From Lumnitzera littorea (taxonomy: Eukaryota > Streptophyta > Magnoliopsida > Myrtales > Combretaceae): a DNA stretch of 64,000 nucleotides. Where the stretch lies: positions 9,927,997-9,991,996 of the forward strand of contig JAMXBB010000003.1 in NCBI GenBank assembly GCA_024138015.1. Direction: 5' to 3'. Below, piece by piece: positions 49,534 to 62,800 of this stretch; the first letter of the stretch is position 1, and the number at the start of each line of letters is the position of its first letter. The notes under the pieces were generated by a model. It saw nothing but the letters and a program-made list of their open reading frames with translations. It was not told the origin of the DNA and searched no databases. Both the position numbers and the translations under genes were made by a program.

Positions 49534-52500
49534 ATGCTGTCGCTGCAAAGCGATCCGCGACTCCTTAACCAGCAGCAGCATCAGCAGCTTCAGATAGCTG
49601 CTCTGCCGTATGGGAACGAGACGCTGTCTCTTAAACAGGAGACCGTTTCCTCTTTGACTTCAGCTTCGTCTTCCAATCTGAAACTCTCTCAGTCTGCCGA
49701 CTCTCGTGAAGGTTCCTCTCTCTGTCAGAGTTATTTTATCGTTTGTTGCATGGGATAATATGTATCTCCTTGGGTTTTCAACCTCTGATCGAGTTCGGAG
49801 ATCGTCTGGTTATGTATTTGTGTATATATGTATGTTACTGATTAGGTTACTGAGTTTTGGGAAAGATCGCGCTTTCAGCTGGTTGGATTGATGCAGTCGT
49901 GGCGGTAGGGTTTCATGGAGAAAGAAACTGATCGTAGTATCTTCTTTGTGGTTTTTAGGAGATCGTAAGTGCTTATGGGTCGTTTATGCTAAAGTAGGGT
50001 ATTGGTTTTTAGTTTAAGGGTTTTCGCTTAGTACTTTTTATTCAATTGAATCGAGTTGCTCCCTGTTATCATGATCCTTGAGATAGGGATAGCAGTTGTT
50101 TGATTGGATGTGCTGAGTTTGGTAAATAAGAATTGGGATGGATGGAAGTGGGACATGAGCTCATTTTCTTGGTGAGCCAAGGTGGCGGGTATAGGGTAGT
50201 AGGGTTAGATAGTGGGAAATTATGTAAGGGATGATATACATCAGAATTTGCATACTGTATGCCTTGTTATTGAAGTATCTGAGTGGTTGTGAAAGAAAGG
50301 TACCATGTGTGGTTCTGTTTGGACACATAAAATTGGTGTAGGTGGACTAAATGATGATTTTACACCCATCTGACCGGTCAGAGTCTGCAGAGTATCTCCT
50401 GTGTCATTGAGTTACTACTTCAAGGATAACATTTGTAAATTGCTGGTCATAGTTCAGAGTATTTAGTATCTGAGCTTGCTATAATAAGACTTGGCCACAT
50501 CAAATGTGTAAGCTCTTGTGCCAGGGTGCTTCTCATTGTGAAGGTATTGGGGTGGACATGAGTAGTTTGTAAGATTACCTGAGAAGGTGGTGATTAATAC
50601 TTTTCACCACATGCTTATCTGTCTATTGCTTCCCTGGCCTTGACTAGCAATCAAGGAATGCAGAGTATATTAGATGAATGTCTAAAGTATGATACGTGTA
50701 CCTGTTATTTTATATTATAATAAGTGAACACCATAATAGGTCTTTGGCCGAAGTAATCCTCTTTTTAGAGAATATTGGCTTCTTTGCTGGATATGCTTTG
50801 GCATAGTTTACAGTGCAGATACCTTGGTTTTGTAGTCCAAGCTATGCCCTGTTGCTCAAGCCTGTCCCAGTTATATTGATGGTAAGCTCCTTAGAAATAG
50901 ACATCATAGAGAATCCCTAGCTAGATTAATGAAAGAACCGAGGGGAAAAAAAATAAAAAAAGAAGAAGAAAAAATCTCACTTGACCCAAAAAGATGAAAA
51001 GGGAAACTAATAAAAAACTTAGAGATGTGAATGAGCGAGTTTTCAGCATCCTCTGTCGACTTTGGGGCAGCTGCAGTTGGCTGCCTAGTACATTGGCTGA
51101 CCGGCTGGTGGCCAAGCCCCAGCTTCTTAACCCGCGCCACGCTCTCATGCTTAATTGTGTAGTTTGTCCAGTGTTTTCTGAGTACACCTCTTGCACTAAT
51201 GCCCATTACTTGCATGTGAAAATGCACAGCAGGTGGTTTATGATGATTTCATGAAGCATCTAAGTTGATGTGAAAGAGAGGGATTGTTGTGTGGATGCTT
51301 AGAAGATAGAATAGGTGTGGCTGTACTATGAGTTGTAGAGTTTCGTAGTGTGTGCATGCATGTTTTCACGAAAAGGAAATAACTGGGACATGTGGGAAAT
51401 TTTCATTGGCAAGTACCATCAATATTTTTGCTCGATTATTTGTGGAGATATGTAATATAAGATCAGCTCCCCATGAATTGATACTGCACTTTTATTTATG
51501 GTCTTAGAAATTTCAACTCATCTCTTGATCGGGCATACTCATGTGGCTAAATTAAGGGAAATTCATGTAGTATTGAAGTAGCCAGTCTCGGTGACCGGCT
51601 CAGGCTGCACATGAATGAAAGAGTGAAGGTTGTAAATATGGTTCACTCAAGATGCTGACTTATAAATTATCGAGAAAAGAAATTTTGAAGTATAGATGTC
51701 TCTGATTTTCCGTGTGTCATGTTTGGATCTCTTTGTACTGTATTTTTGGTATACAACTTTCTTTGTTATTTCTTCTTGGGCTTCTATCTTTTTCTTCAAT
51801 TCTGTTCAATGGCTCTTGAAACACGTAAAGTTTCTTTTTCTCATTGGTAATTTCTTAATGATTTGGCCATCTACCATGTGACTCATAATCACATGTTCAT
51901 TCGATTCAGCAAATGAAGACATGCTAATGGCCCTTGCCCATCAAAAGTACAAATCAGGAAATTACAAGCAGGCATTAGAACACAGTAATGCTGTTTATGA
52001 AAGGAACCCACGAAGGACTGATAATCTTCTTCTCTTGGGAGCAATTTATTATCAGGTACATATTACATTAGTAGCATTTCAAGAGAAGCCTGTGAATGTT
52101 CCTGTCACCTAATCTGAAATTTGGTTTTTTTAATGATCTATCAGTTGCATGATTTTGATATGTGCATAGCAAAGAATGAAGAAGCACTCCGATTAGATCC
52201 ACATTTTGCTGAGTGCTATGGGAATATGGCAAATGCATGGAAGGTAACTATGAACATTTTATTCTATGGTCTTGGAAATCCCAAAAAGCTTTTCTTGTTT
52301 CTTTGCATAATAATACGATTTATTTAGATACGCAAAAGAACCTTGAATGTTTCTGGTGGTTCCATCCTATGCATTCTGTGCATTTTTGTATTTCTAAGCT
52401 GTGATTTGTTCATGCTATTTGTTGCAGGAGAAGGGCAATATTGATGTTGCAATTCGCTATTATTTAATTGCAATTGAGGTTTGTTCCATACTTAGTTTAT

Positions 52501-55500
52501 TTTTCTGAAAATTGTTCTTGTTTGGCAGGAGGTGTTATTGTTAATTGGGCCAAAAATGTTGTGAGTTCTATGTTAAAATGTAATATGTTGGCTGGTGTGC
52601 TTATGACTTTAAATTAAGGGACATTGATCGAACTCTTAAACCACTCATGAATACAGACGACTGTTGTCTTCTTCATTTAGCAATAGAGTAGTCTTACTGA
52701 ATATAATAAAACAAAAATGAATATAAGAATCTTACAGATGAGTATATAATGTTGTCTTATCTGCTTATCGTATTTGATGGTTGGTCACATTATGCTGTCT
52801 TTCCAGACCTTTTTTCCTTTCTAGATATGTATTGGTCAACATGGGATCATGATGTGAGAACTCTGTTACTCCATCTCCACACATTTTCTACCTTTTCTCT
52901 GTAATTAGCATGGTTTATGCCTTTATGGTGATAGTGATGTTCTGGATGATAAATAATCACTTATAATGTGAAGAAATTTTATTTTATTTTTGTGTCCATA
53001 TTCAGTAATTTTAATGTTTTGTGACTCTATGTTTCTTTGCAGCTTCGACCCAACTTTGCTGATGCATGGTCTAATCTGGCAAGTGCTTACATGCGAAAAG
53101 GAAGGTTTAATGAGGCTGGCCAATGTTGTCGGCAGGCTATTGCACTGAACCCACGCCTGGTATCATGTGCATTCTTGTAGAGGCTGGTTTTGAATTACTT
53201 TAAATACTAACAGATTTTGACATGAGGACACATAATGCAGGTTGATGCACACAGTAATCTGGGAAATCTAATGAAAGCTCAGGGTTTAGTGCAAGAAGTG
53301 AGTTGTCCATCTTTTGTGTGTTTTATACTTATGCTCATTTTTTCTTGGTAGAAAGGGTTGTACACCTGATTGTCTATTTTTGTCAGTTTGAAGATTTTCA
53401 AGTAGATCGCATGGTTCTCTAAATAAATTCATAGCCGGTGAAGGAGATTGATGATACAGGGTCTCATCAATTGTGATTTTCTTACTATGCAGATCATTAT
53501 TGTTTCCCCTAACACTACACTTCTCTCATCTCTTTTCAGAGGAAAGGAGAAAGTAAGCCATTAAAATATAGGGTTATGCTTTATTCCATCTAATGTAAAT
53601 TAGATTTTTAAAGGGTAAAGCATTCCATCAAATGTCTTTGTCTTCTTATTCTTTACTTCATCTGTTTCTTGACCCAACCTATGTTTACCACGTGATAGGA
53701 TCTTTTTTTTTTTTTTTAAATATTTATCTTTGTTTTTTGGGAGTGTGGGTGTTGTGTGATGGAACATCCTCTGATTTTTCTAACCTCAAGGCCTCCAAGA
53801 TGGAGTGTGCTCTAAAATAATTCTTGGCTTCTCAAACTCTCAGTAGCTTATGTGTCGAAATTTTGTCATGGTGTAAGAAAATGAAACTATGCGGTAGGTG
53901 CCTGGAAGCCAACAACTTAATAACTGATGAGTGTAGCTGGGAGATTTTGACCTTGAGAGTCAGAAATAGAATAACATTAGTGTAAGAATTCTGGTAGTGC
54001 AGTTTTTGTAAATTTTCTCCTGTTAATTACAGCAGCATTATATAAATATAATAACTTTGACGTTTTATGTTGTGTCTTTCCTAGTTTTAGATGAATTTTT
54101 AGTATATTCCTTGTCATGTCTAAGTGTCTCAAATTATGCTTATGATTTCCTACTTAGAGCCTCTCTCATTAATGATCATCTATAGAAGTTGATTCTTGTA
54201 GCTGAAGCCTACTTGACAAAGTTAATATTCTTTCCAGTTGTGTTGCTATGCTTATGGTAACATGAGCACACTAACACTAGGCAGAAGAAGGAACCAAGAA
54301 CACTGATGTAGTAGCTATGTACAGCTAGTGTTGTTTGGATAGCCTCAACTGAAATTGTCTTTAGAAAGTCACTGTTGGCTGCAGTCTTCCTTAACTGCAA
54401 GTCATACAAACTATAGAAGAAGAAAAATGTTGCAAGCTAATTGGAAATTCCTGGTCTAAACCTTTGGTGTAGTTCTGAAGGTGCCTTTCAAGTCACAATT
54501 TCTGTGGGTAAAGATATTCTAGGACTTTTTTTTACCTTTTCATTTTGGCAGTTCTTTGGGAGATATGCAGGCAACTGACAACTTGAAGAAATGCAGGGAC
54601 GGTTTTTGACTGGTGTATACTTGCAGAAATGCTTTGGTGAATTGTGTATGAGGGACCTGTCAAGAGGCTGTACTATGATTGTAGCATTTTTAAGGATGTG
54701 AATTTGCGGGGGATTAAGTGCAAATCTTATGCATCTTCTTTTGTTACTAATTTGTAATGTGTCTTCCCCTGCAAGTTAAAATTTGCTAGTGAAAATCCAA
54801 TGGGATGGCTTATGGTCAAAGCTCAGGATCTCTTATGACGACTTTTATGAGGTCCTAGATTCAAATGCCACTTGAGATGCTCTTAAGTCTACCAACATAG
54901 CATGATATATACTTAATTCATGCATGGGCCGGGGTGTAGCCCATGTAATTAAAGTTGTGCCCCTCCAGTGTAAAGAAAGAACTGTTTTTGTGGGGATAAT
55001 TTCTAAGAAAGAATTGTTAGTCAAGTACAATTAAGTGTCCCAAATGAAAGTAGATTTGACATTGCTATAGGGAAGAAAAAGTTCTGTGGTAAAGTGCAGT
55101 CACTGTGTTAGTACAATGTATTTGTAATTCATGCATGGGTAGGATGTAGCCCACTTAATTACGGTTGTGTCCCTCCAGTGATTAAGACATGATTGTTATT
55201 TAAGTACAAATAGGTATCCCGAATGAAAATAGAATGTATATTGCTGTATGGAAGAAAAAGTTCTATAGTAAAGTGCTGTCTCTGTGTTTTTAGGATCTAA
55301 CTGCCTCACTCTTTTTTGTTATGCATTCTGTGCTCAAATTATCTTGCTTCTAAATGCTGTCTCCCACAAATTTTCTAGGCATATAATTGTTACCTGGAGG
55401 CACTTCGTATACAACCAAGTTTTGCCATTGCATGGTCAAATCTTGCTGGCCTATTCATGGAAGCGGGTGATCTTAACAAAGCTCTTCAGTATTATAAGGT

Positions 55501-58500
55501 TGGTTATCTAGTTAATTTCTCTTTTGTTGATTAAGCATGATGTTTTCACGATATTTCTTAATGATGTTATGATATCTTCCTGCTGGATCCAATTGGTTCT
55601 GTGACAACAAAAGTAATTATGATTTCTGTAGGACATAACTGATTAAATGATGTTTCAGAGTTAATGTTGGTTGATTGGAACATCGTATAAAGAAAAACTT
55701 GGATTCTGTTGCTGCACCTTTGACATGTGATTGGTTGCAATTGCTTGTTCGACTTGTGGCACAAATTTATGTTGTGTGTTTGATTTCAGGAAGCGGTGAA
55801 GCTTAAGCCAACATTTGCAGATGCCTACCTGAATCTTGGTAATGTCTATAAGGTAAGCGGTCAATTACTGTGCTTGTGAGGTGGGGTAGCTGCAAAAGCC
55901 AGGACAGGTTTCTGGGGAAAACGAGATCTTTATTTTCCATTTTCCAGGCTTTGGGAATGCCACAAGAGGCCATCATATGCTATCAGCGTGCTCTGCAAGG
56001 GCGACCAGATTATGCCATGGCATATGGTGAGTTTCTTCACTTATTTGCTTCTCAGAAGAGTTCTTCTTTCTGCTCTTACTAGATTTACTTAATTCCTTTT
56101 GATTTACAGATTTTAGTTCCCTTTCTGCTAGGCTGCCTTGGGGGTACCCTGTTGATTATGAGTGAAAAGGGCACACATTGTTCCCTTGCATTTCTTGAAG
56201 CATGATTTCTTAATGAAAATGTGATGTCAGCCTGAGGCATTATAGTAGAACAATTGTCTTTGGTCTACCTACAGTATCTAGTGTTAGATTATATTAAATC
56301 CCATGGTTGGGTTCTAGTGGGTTTTGTGCAATGCAATGACATAATATGCTTGTTCGTGCTAAAAGTAATGACAATGAACTTTGGGGAACAAAATTCTGCA
56401 GGTAATATGGCGAGTATTTATTATGAACAAGGCCAACTTGATATGGCTATCCTTAATTATAGGCGAGCCATTGCTTTTGACTCAGGATTCCTGGAGGCAT
56501 ATAATAATTTGGTATGTCGTCTTTTTTTTTTTCAATATTTTTTTTCTTGGGAAACAACTTAATGAAAATCATGTCATGTAATTTGTAGGGTAATGCCTTG
56601 AAAGATTCTGGAAGGGTTGAGGAAGCTGTTCAATGCTATCGGGTAGGTTTAAACATCTTATTTTCTATCTACGGATCCCTTTCTGAATTTTATGAGTCTG
56701 ATTTATTTGTACTTGGCCCCTGAAGCAATGCCTTACTTTACAACCTAATCATCCTCAAGCGCTGACAAATCTTGGCAACATATACATGGAATGGTAGTTA
56801 CTATTATTATTATTATTATTTTCTTTTGCTTAAAATAATTTTCCTTGTCTCAAAGTGTGCCAGCTCTTATGGGGAAATTGTTTTTGTAGGAATATGTTGC
56901 CGGTTGCTGCATCATGCTATAAAGCAACATTGGCTGTAACGATGGGACTTTCTGCTCCTTTTAACAATCTGGCAATTATATACAAGCAGCAGGTATTCTC
57001 TCTCTCTCTCCCCACCACACCAAACCCCCACCCCCCTCCCCTCCCCTCCCCCTTTCCTCTTTATTGCTGGCATATGCTCGACCTTACATGTTTCTGCATG
57101 TTAGGCACAATTTATGTCATAGAGGAGAAGGATTTGCAATTGATATAATTAAATATTTGTGGTGGTGCAGATGATGATTGACATTTGATGCTCTTTGTTT
57201 TGTTAATTTTTTCTCTTTGACAGGGTAACTATGCTGATGCTATCTCATGCTACAATGAAGTACTCAGGATTGATCCTCTGGCAGCTGATGGCCTGGTGAA
57301 TCGAGGCAACACATATAAGGAAATTGGAAGAGTCAGTGAGGCCATTCAGGACTATATGCAGGCAATTAATGTCAGGCCTACCATGGCTGAAGCTCATGCA
57401 AACCTGGCTTCAGCTTACAAGGATAGGTTTGCATCTTCTGGCTGTGCGATATTTAGGTATTTGTATCATGGAATGAGCTAATGTTATTTCCACAAATGCA
57501 GTGGACTTGTTGAGGCAGCTATAAAAAGCTACAAGCAAGCATTAATTCTTCGTCCAGATTTTCCTGAAGCCACTTGCAACCTTCTCCATACGTTACAAGT
57601 ATGTATTTTGATCTGTATTTCCGTCTTAAATCAGCTTTCAATAATTAAAGAGTAGCAACTGAAGAACTGAAAAAATAAAAATAAAAAACAAGATGCAAGC
57701 AAGCAATTGAGCAAAGCTCTAAGGCTAAGGGCATAGGTTAATGTGCTGTTAAATCTAGTTTAGGACTAGGATCTTTCTGTGGAGTACAAGCTGAAAATGT
57801 TTGAAGAAGTTAAATATCCTTTCAGGAGCTTTTATGAGTTACTTTATTATCCCATGTGCTTTGATCTGTTATATTTTCACCAATTCCGAAGGAAACAATC
57901 ATCTTAGGTGCAAGGAATTTATATAAGCAACTCTACTTATAATGCAGATGTAGTGTAGACATCTCAAGTATGGGCAGCAAAGTCCCTCAAAACATCACCA
58001 CCACTACCACAAAAAAATAAAAACTAAAAAATGTTGTAGTGGGGGATTAGTCAGAAATGACAATGCATTTGAGCCTCGGTTTTAACATATAATTTGCCTC
58101 ATCTGAAAATGAATAATATTGGTCGTGTCTTAGTTTTCAGATAAGTGTCCCTAAGTTGTTTATCATTTTGTTTTTGATGGATTAGTCTGTTTGCGACTGG
58201 GAAGACAGGGAGAAAAAGTTTGTTGAGGTGGAAGGAATACTAAGGAGACAGATTAAGGTTTGCTTCTCTTGCTGCTTAGAAATTATTTTGAGTCGATTAC
58301 TCTAAAAGTAGAGTTCTTTCATGCCATGAACTGTGAGAAGCTGGTGTCTTATGGGTCATTCTCTCTCCAGATGTCAGTGATTCCAAGTGTGCAGCCTTTC
58401 CATGCCATTGCGTATCCTATTGATCCAGTGCTTGCACTTGAAATCAGGTTACATGTAGCCTTTTTTGAATCAGGATTGTACAGATTTCAAAACCTTGCTT

Positions 58501-61500
58501 GCTGATGTATCTTTATGTTTTGCAGTCGAAAGTATGCTGCACATAGCTCTCTTGTAGCGTCACGTTATTCACTTCCTCCACTCAACCATCCTGCTCCATT
58601 CCCTGTGAAAAGTGAAGGTGGGAGTGGACGTCTGAGAGTAGGGTATGTTTTTTGACGTTCTTTCCTTATCCCATCGTCATAGTTAAATACGTATACCAAA
58701 CTCATTCATCTCAAAATGGAAAGGAGTATTGTAATATCCACTATATAAATAGTTAGTCTTATTTCGAAACCTGTAGCTAGGTTACCAAGTAGGGAGTGTT
58801 GCACCATGTATTTGTTCCTGGTCTCTCTGATACAAAGCAGCATTCAGTATCTGTCATCAGTTTCTTTATCTTCTGAATGCTTTCTGCTTTTTCAGATATG
58901 TGAGCAGTGACTTTGGAAACCATCCCTTGTCACACCTCATGGGCTCTGTGTTTGGCATGCATGATCAAGAAAATATTGAGGTTTGCATAGTTGTAGCAAT
59001 TCATTTGATGATAACTATGCACATGAGTTAATTGTGGAAAGTTTGGCAGGTCTTCTGTTATGCTTTGAGTCCCAATGATGGAACTGAATGGCGGCTTAGG
59101 ACACAAACAGAAGCAGAGCACTTCATTGATGTTTCTGCCATGTCATCTGATATGATTGCAAGGCTCATAAATGAGCATAAAATTCAAATTCTCGTAAATT
59201 TAAATGGCTATACAAAGGTATTGAATCTGAAGTCTGTCTGCTTAGATATATTTTCTTTTGAATGAGATTATAAGTGTGTGCTTGATCTAATGTTGTTTGC
59301 TTTGGGGTTATGGAATCCACTTCTGCTCATTTGTGAAATGAAATAATGAATTTCTTTTTAGGATCTCTTTGGCTTTGATATCAGAATCCTCATTATTTCA
59401 CTATGTTTAACCATAAACTTGTCATAACTGACCCGTCTATTTTCTGCAATTTTATGTAGGGGGCTAGAAATGAAATATTTTCCATGCAGCCTGCTCCTAT
59501 TCAGATTTCTTACATGGGATTTCCGGGAACTACGGGGGCCTCATATATACATTACCTCGTCACCGATGAGGTATGCTCTCCTCTTCATTTGTTTGCATTA
59601 TGATGGATTTTGTATAATCAGTGGAGGAAATCTGACTTGAAGATGTCTGCTTTTGCAGTTTGTGTCCCCATTTAATCTTTCCCACATCTATTCTGAGAAG
59701 ATTGTACATCTTCCTCATTGTTATTTTGTAAATGATTACAAGCAGGTACATTTGATAATGGCATGTGTTCTTAGTTGTCGGTTGATGATGCTTAATCTTG
59801 GAATAACTTGTTTTCTGTGTCTTTATTAGAAAAATCGGGATGTTCTGGACCCCAACTGCAAGCTGAAGAGGTCAGATTATGGATTACCAGAAGATAAATT
59901 CCTATTTGCTTGTTTCAATCAGCTTTACAAAATGGATCCTGACATTTTCAATACATGGTATGATCACAATTGTTCAGCACATATCCTCTAAATACTTGAC
60001 TTATTCTCCACATTGTTATATCTTATTGGTTTTGTTTTGTTAGGTGCAATATCCTCAAGCGTGTACCAAACAGTGCTCTGTGGCTCCTAAGATTTCCTGC
60101 TGCTGGTGAAATGAGGCTCCGTGCATGTGCGTTTATTTCTTGGAATGGCCTTGCTTCATAGCATTGATTTTTTAAATGTGGCTGTTGGCTGTCTATTCAT
60201 TTATTTTTCTGTCCATTTCAAGAATCTGCCTAATGTCATTCTTATGTTTTCAGATGCTGCTCAAAAAGGTGTGCAGCCAGATCAAATTATTTTTACGGAT
60301 GTTGCCATGAAAAATGAACATATAAGGCGTAGTGCGTTAGCTGATCTCTTCCTTGACACGTAAGGATTACATGAGCTTTCTTCTTTGACTTCTTATTTTA
60401 TGCATATCTTATGTAAGACTTAACTGCCGTTTTCTTTTTATCTATTTATATTTATTTTAATTAATTATTATTATTATTTTTTTGGGTGGGTATACAGACC
60501 CTTATGCAATGCTCATACTACTGGCACTGATGTATTGTGGGCTGGTCTTCCAATGGTCACTCTTCCTCTTGAAAAGATGGCCACAAGAGTTGCTGGTTCC
60601 TTGTGTCTGGCTACTGGGTTAGGGGATGAGATGATAGTTAACAGGTTTTTCTCTTTCCATTATTTCATTTCTTTGAGCATGCGTTTGCTGAACACCTTAT
60701 CTGCATCTCATGTCTGTGTCCTTTCATCTACAAATGGGAGGAACATGCCAAGCCTGAATGAGAAGAATAAAATGCAAACCTGATATAAAAATTTAAGGAC
60801 TTCTTCCATCATGTCATTTTACAATGGACTCCATGATCTTATTGTACAGAAGCCTTCTGGTTTCAAGATAAATAATACTTGAATTATATATCCCTAGGAT
60901 CTAACGATATCTTTTCTATTTACCCCAAATAAAAATCTGACCAATGACACAACAATTGCTTCTACAAAGAATTTCTGTATTTTTCTGGATTTGTTCATGC
61001 TATCCTGCACTACGGAGGGGAAGGAAAGTTATGGTCACCAATCTTCACTGAGTTCTGGTTATAGAATGGGGTATGATTCACCACTTGCCTATTATTACTC
61101 CGGAGTCATTCCAAATGAGAGATCAAATCAGGGAGTATTGATATTATTCAAGAATCAGCACGTCTTTGTTCTAGACACCTTATCTGTCTTGGCCATTCAA
61201 AATTTCTTTGCATGTCTATCATATCGAAAAAAAAAAAAAGGATGGACGTGCCTTTAGTTTAGTTTTGCGATGGTGATTTTGCACCTTTCTAGGCCAATAA
61301 GTGGATTTTCCTCTTAGGGGCACTTGTGGTTCTTTCCTTACGATCTTCCTCTCTCTTGTTAGGACACTACTACTTTCTGCACTGCCTGTAAAATATTTTG
61401 TGCCATGGTGTGACTGATTTAGCTTTTTTCCTTTGTTTTGTCCTGAAGTCTGAAAGAATATGAAGAGAGGGCAGTTTCCCTGGCATTGGCTCGACCTAAG

Positions 61501-61775
61501 TTGCGAGATCTTACAAACAGGCTGAAAGCTGTTCGTTTAACTTGTCCTCTGTTTGACACGGCTCGTTGGGTGAGTTTCATTTCATGTATCTTTTTTACAT
61601 GCTGCTTTTGTTTCAGTTTCTGAGTGCCTTCATTTATGTGTCTCATCAACTATTATTTCAGGTGAGAAACCTCGAGCGTGCATATTTTAAGATGTGGAAT
61701 CTCTACTGCATGGGTCAGCATCCTCATCCCTTCAAAGTAACTGAGAATGATAAGGAATTTCCGTATAATAGATGA
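49534..61775 (+). CDS. SEC: Protein O-GlcNAc transferase, SECRET AGENT type
   Basis: Transfers GlcNAc from UDP-GlcNAc to Ser/Thr of nuclear and cytosolic proteins (GT41 family; in Arabidopsis SEC modifies DELLA proteins, among others). I traced 28 in-frame exons, all GT..AG: 49534-49711, 51910-52055, 52145-52243, 52428-52478, 53043-53159, 53241-53297, 55379-55498, 55790-55852, 55948-56026, 56402-56511, 56589-56642, 56726-56793, 56890-56992, 57224-57426, 57502-57598, 58186-58257, 58371-58447, 58526-58642, 58896-58980, 59050-59217, 59460-59570, 59659-59745, 59830-59957, 60044-60126, 60254-60359, 60498-60644, 61449-61569, 61662-61775. Protein: 986 aa, near the Arabidopsis length of 977. A Gln-rich start is followed by about 12-13 TPRs (residues 63-500), then the catalytic region. 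DFGNHPLSH holds His613 (human OGT His498 equivalent), FNQLYK holds Lys788 (human Lys842), and TTGTDVLWAGLPMVTLP lines the UDP site. No stop or frameshift; apparently functional. Confidence 0.96.
54797..55290 (+). mobile_element. tRNA-derived SINE in OGT intron 6, body duplicated
   Basis: The head at about 54,800-54,870 resembles a tRNA: A-box-like TGGCTTATGGTCAAAGC near 54,807, and after GAGGTCCTA a B-box-like GATTCAAATGCC at 54,858-54,869. The body AATTCATGCATGGGCCGGGG (from about 54,915), followed by GTAGCCCA, recurs as AATTCATGCATGGGTAGGA (from about 55,127), again with GTAGCCCA. Both copies run through CCCTCCAGTG and GAAGAAAAAGTTCT to their ends. The second ends about 90 bases before the exon 7 acceptor. 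Sense orientation relative to the gene. No TSD was identified. Confidence 0.65.
56801..56820 (+). repeat. (ATT)n microsatellite in OGT intron 12
   Basis: About six TTA/ATT units just after the exon 12 donor site. A separate C/T-rich run (about 57,000-57,058) follows the exon 13 donor. Confidence 0.8.
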
Positions 61776-62339
61776 GATTGATATACAGAGAGAGCATTAG
61801 ACGGCATTGTACATAACGGCAAAGAGGATGTGTATTCAAGTTAGTATATATTCTTGTATGGTGGTGCGTGGTCTTTTCGTAGGCTATAATATTGTGATAA
61901 GATGGATGTACCATACCTATCATTGATGTAGAAGGGGGTGTGCTCTGGAATGGTTCAGGCTCTTCAATATTGTGTCTCACGAGTCAGTCATAATTAACAT
62001 GATTCGTGAAGAGTCCTGATAGTTGATGCTGCTGCTGTGCAGACCAGAGGCGGCCATTATACTCGTGTAATTTAATGGTGTCCTAGCCGTAGTGAAAAGA
62101 GCAAGCAATATTCATTTCTACCCGAGTGGCAATGCTGATCTTATATCCTCAAGGGGAAGGGCACTCATTTCTGCATATCTCCCGTCTTGTATGTCTCACT
62201 GCTGCTGCCTAATCACATTACTGTTCAGCCCTCAAGGCTGAATGATTGCAATCTCTAAAATATGATTAGTAATCTTGTGGGAAAACATAAACACAAAGAA
62301 ATGATTGTGCCATGCATGTCTTGGATGGTTGGACCTGCA
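61776..62339 (+). other. OGT 3' UTR and downstream flank
   Basis: Follows the stop codon of the O-GlcNAc transferase. Normal-complexity sequence with no other gene. Polyadenylation site not resolved by eye. Confidence 0.45.
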
Positions 62340-62800
62340 GGGGTAACGGAATCGAGGCCAAATTGATTTAGAGTCAGGTTGAGTTCGAGCTTGAGATTTG
62401 AAAACTTGGGGTGCGCTTGAGCTCTATTGAGTTTTAAATTTCACTCTCGAGTTCAATTCGAAAATATACGTTTAGTTTGAGTTCGATTCAGTTAGCATAA
62501 TTAAGTTTGAATATTTTTAATAAATTCTCTCTAATCAATATAATATTTCACTCATATTTAAATAGATTGAAAATATATTAAAAATTATATTAAACTGAAT
62601 TAGGTTTGCTAGTTTGATGATTTTAGTATTTTAAAACTTGTACTTGATTTGATTTATGATTGGAGTGCTTTTAAGTTTGATTCAATTATTATCAAATTGG
62701 ATTCAAATAAAACTTAGTTCAAGTTTGAATAGTTTACGAATCGGTTTTGGTTTATTTGTATTTTTAGTTGAGCCAAAATATATTGAAACTTATTACCACT
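62340..62800. repeat. GAGTTCGA-rich dispersed-repeat candidate
   Basis: Repeated words GAGTTCGAGC, CTCGAGTTCAATTCGAA and GAGTTCGATTCAG at 62,380-62,490 lead into AT-rich sequence and a second weaker set (about 62,640-62,750). This resembles plant hAT-type MITE interiors. Ends and TSD were not found. Confidence 0.35.

Noticed and set aside
50904..51254. ORFs on both strands in OGT intron 1
   Set aside because: They lie wholly within a well-defined intron, overlap each other and have no domain.
54800..54870. A tRNA gene
   Set aside because: A- and B-box-like motifs are present but no cloverleaf or anticodon arm closes; a tRNA-derived SINE explains it better.
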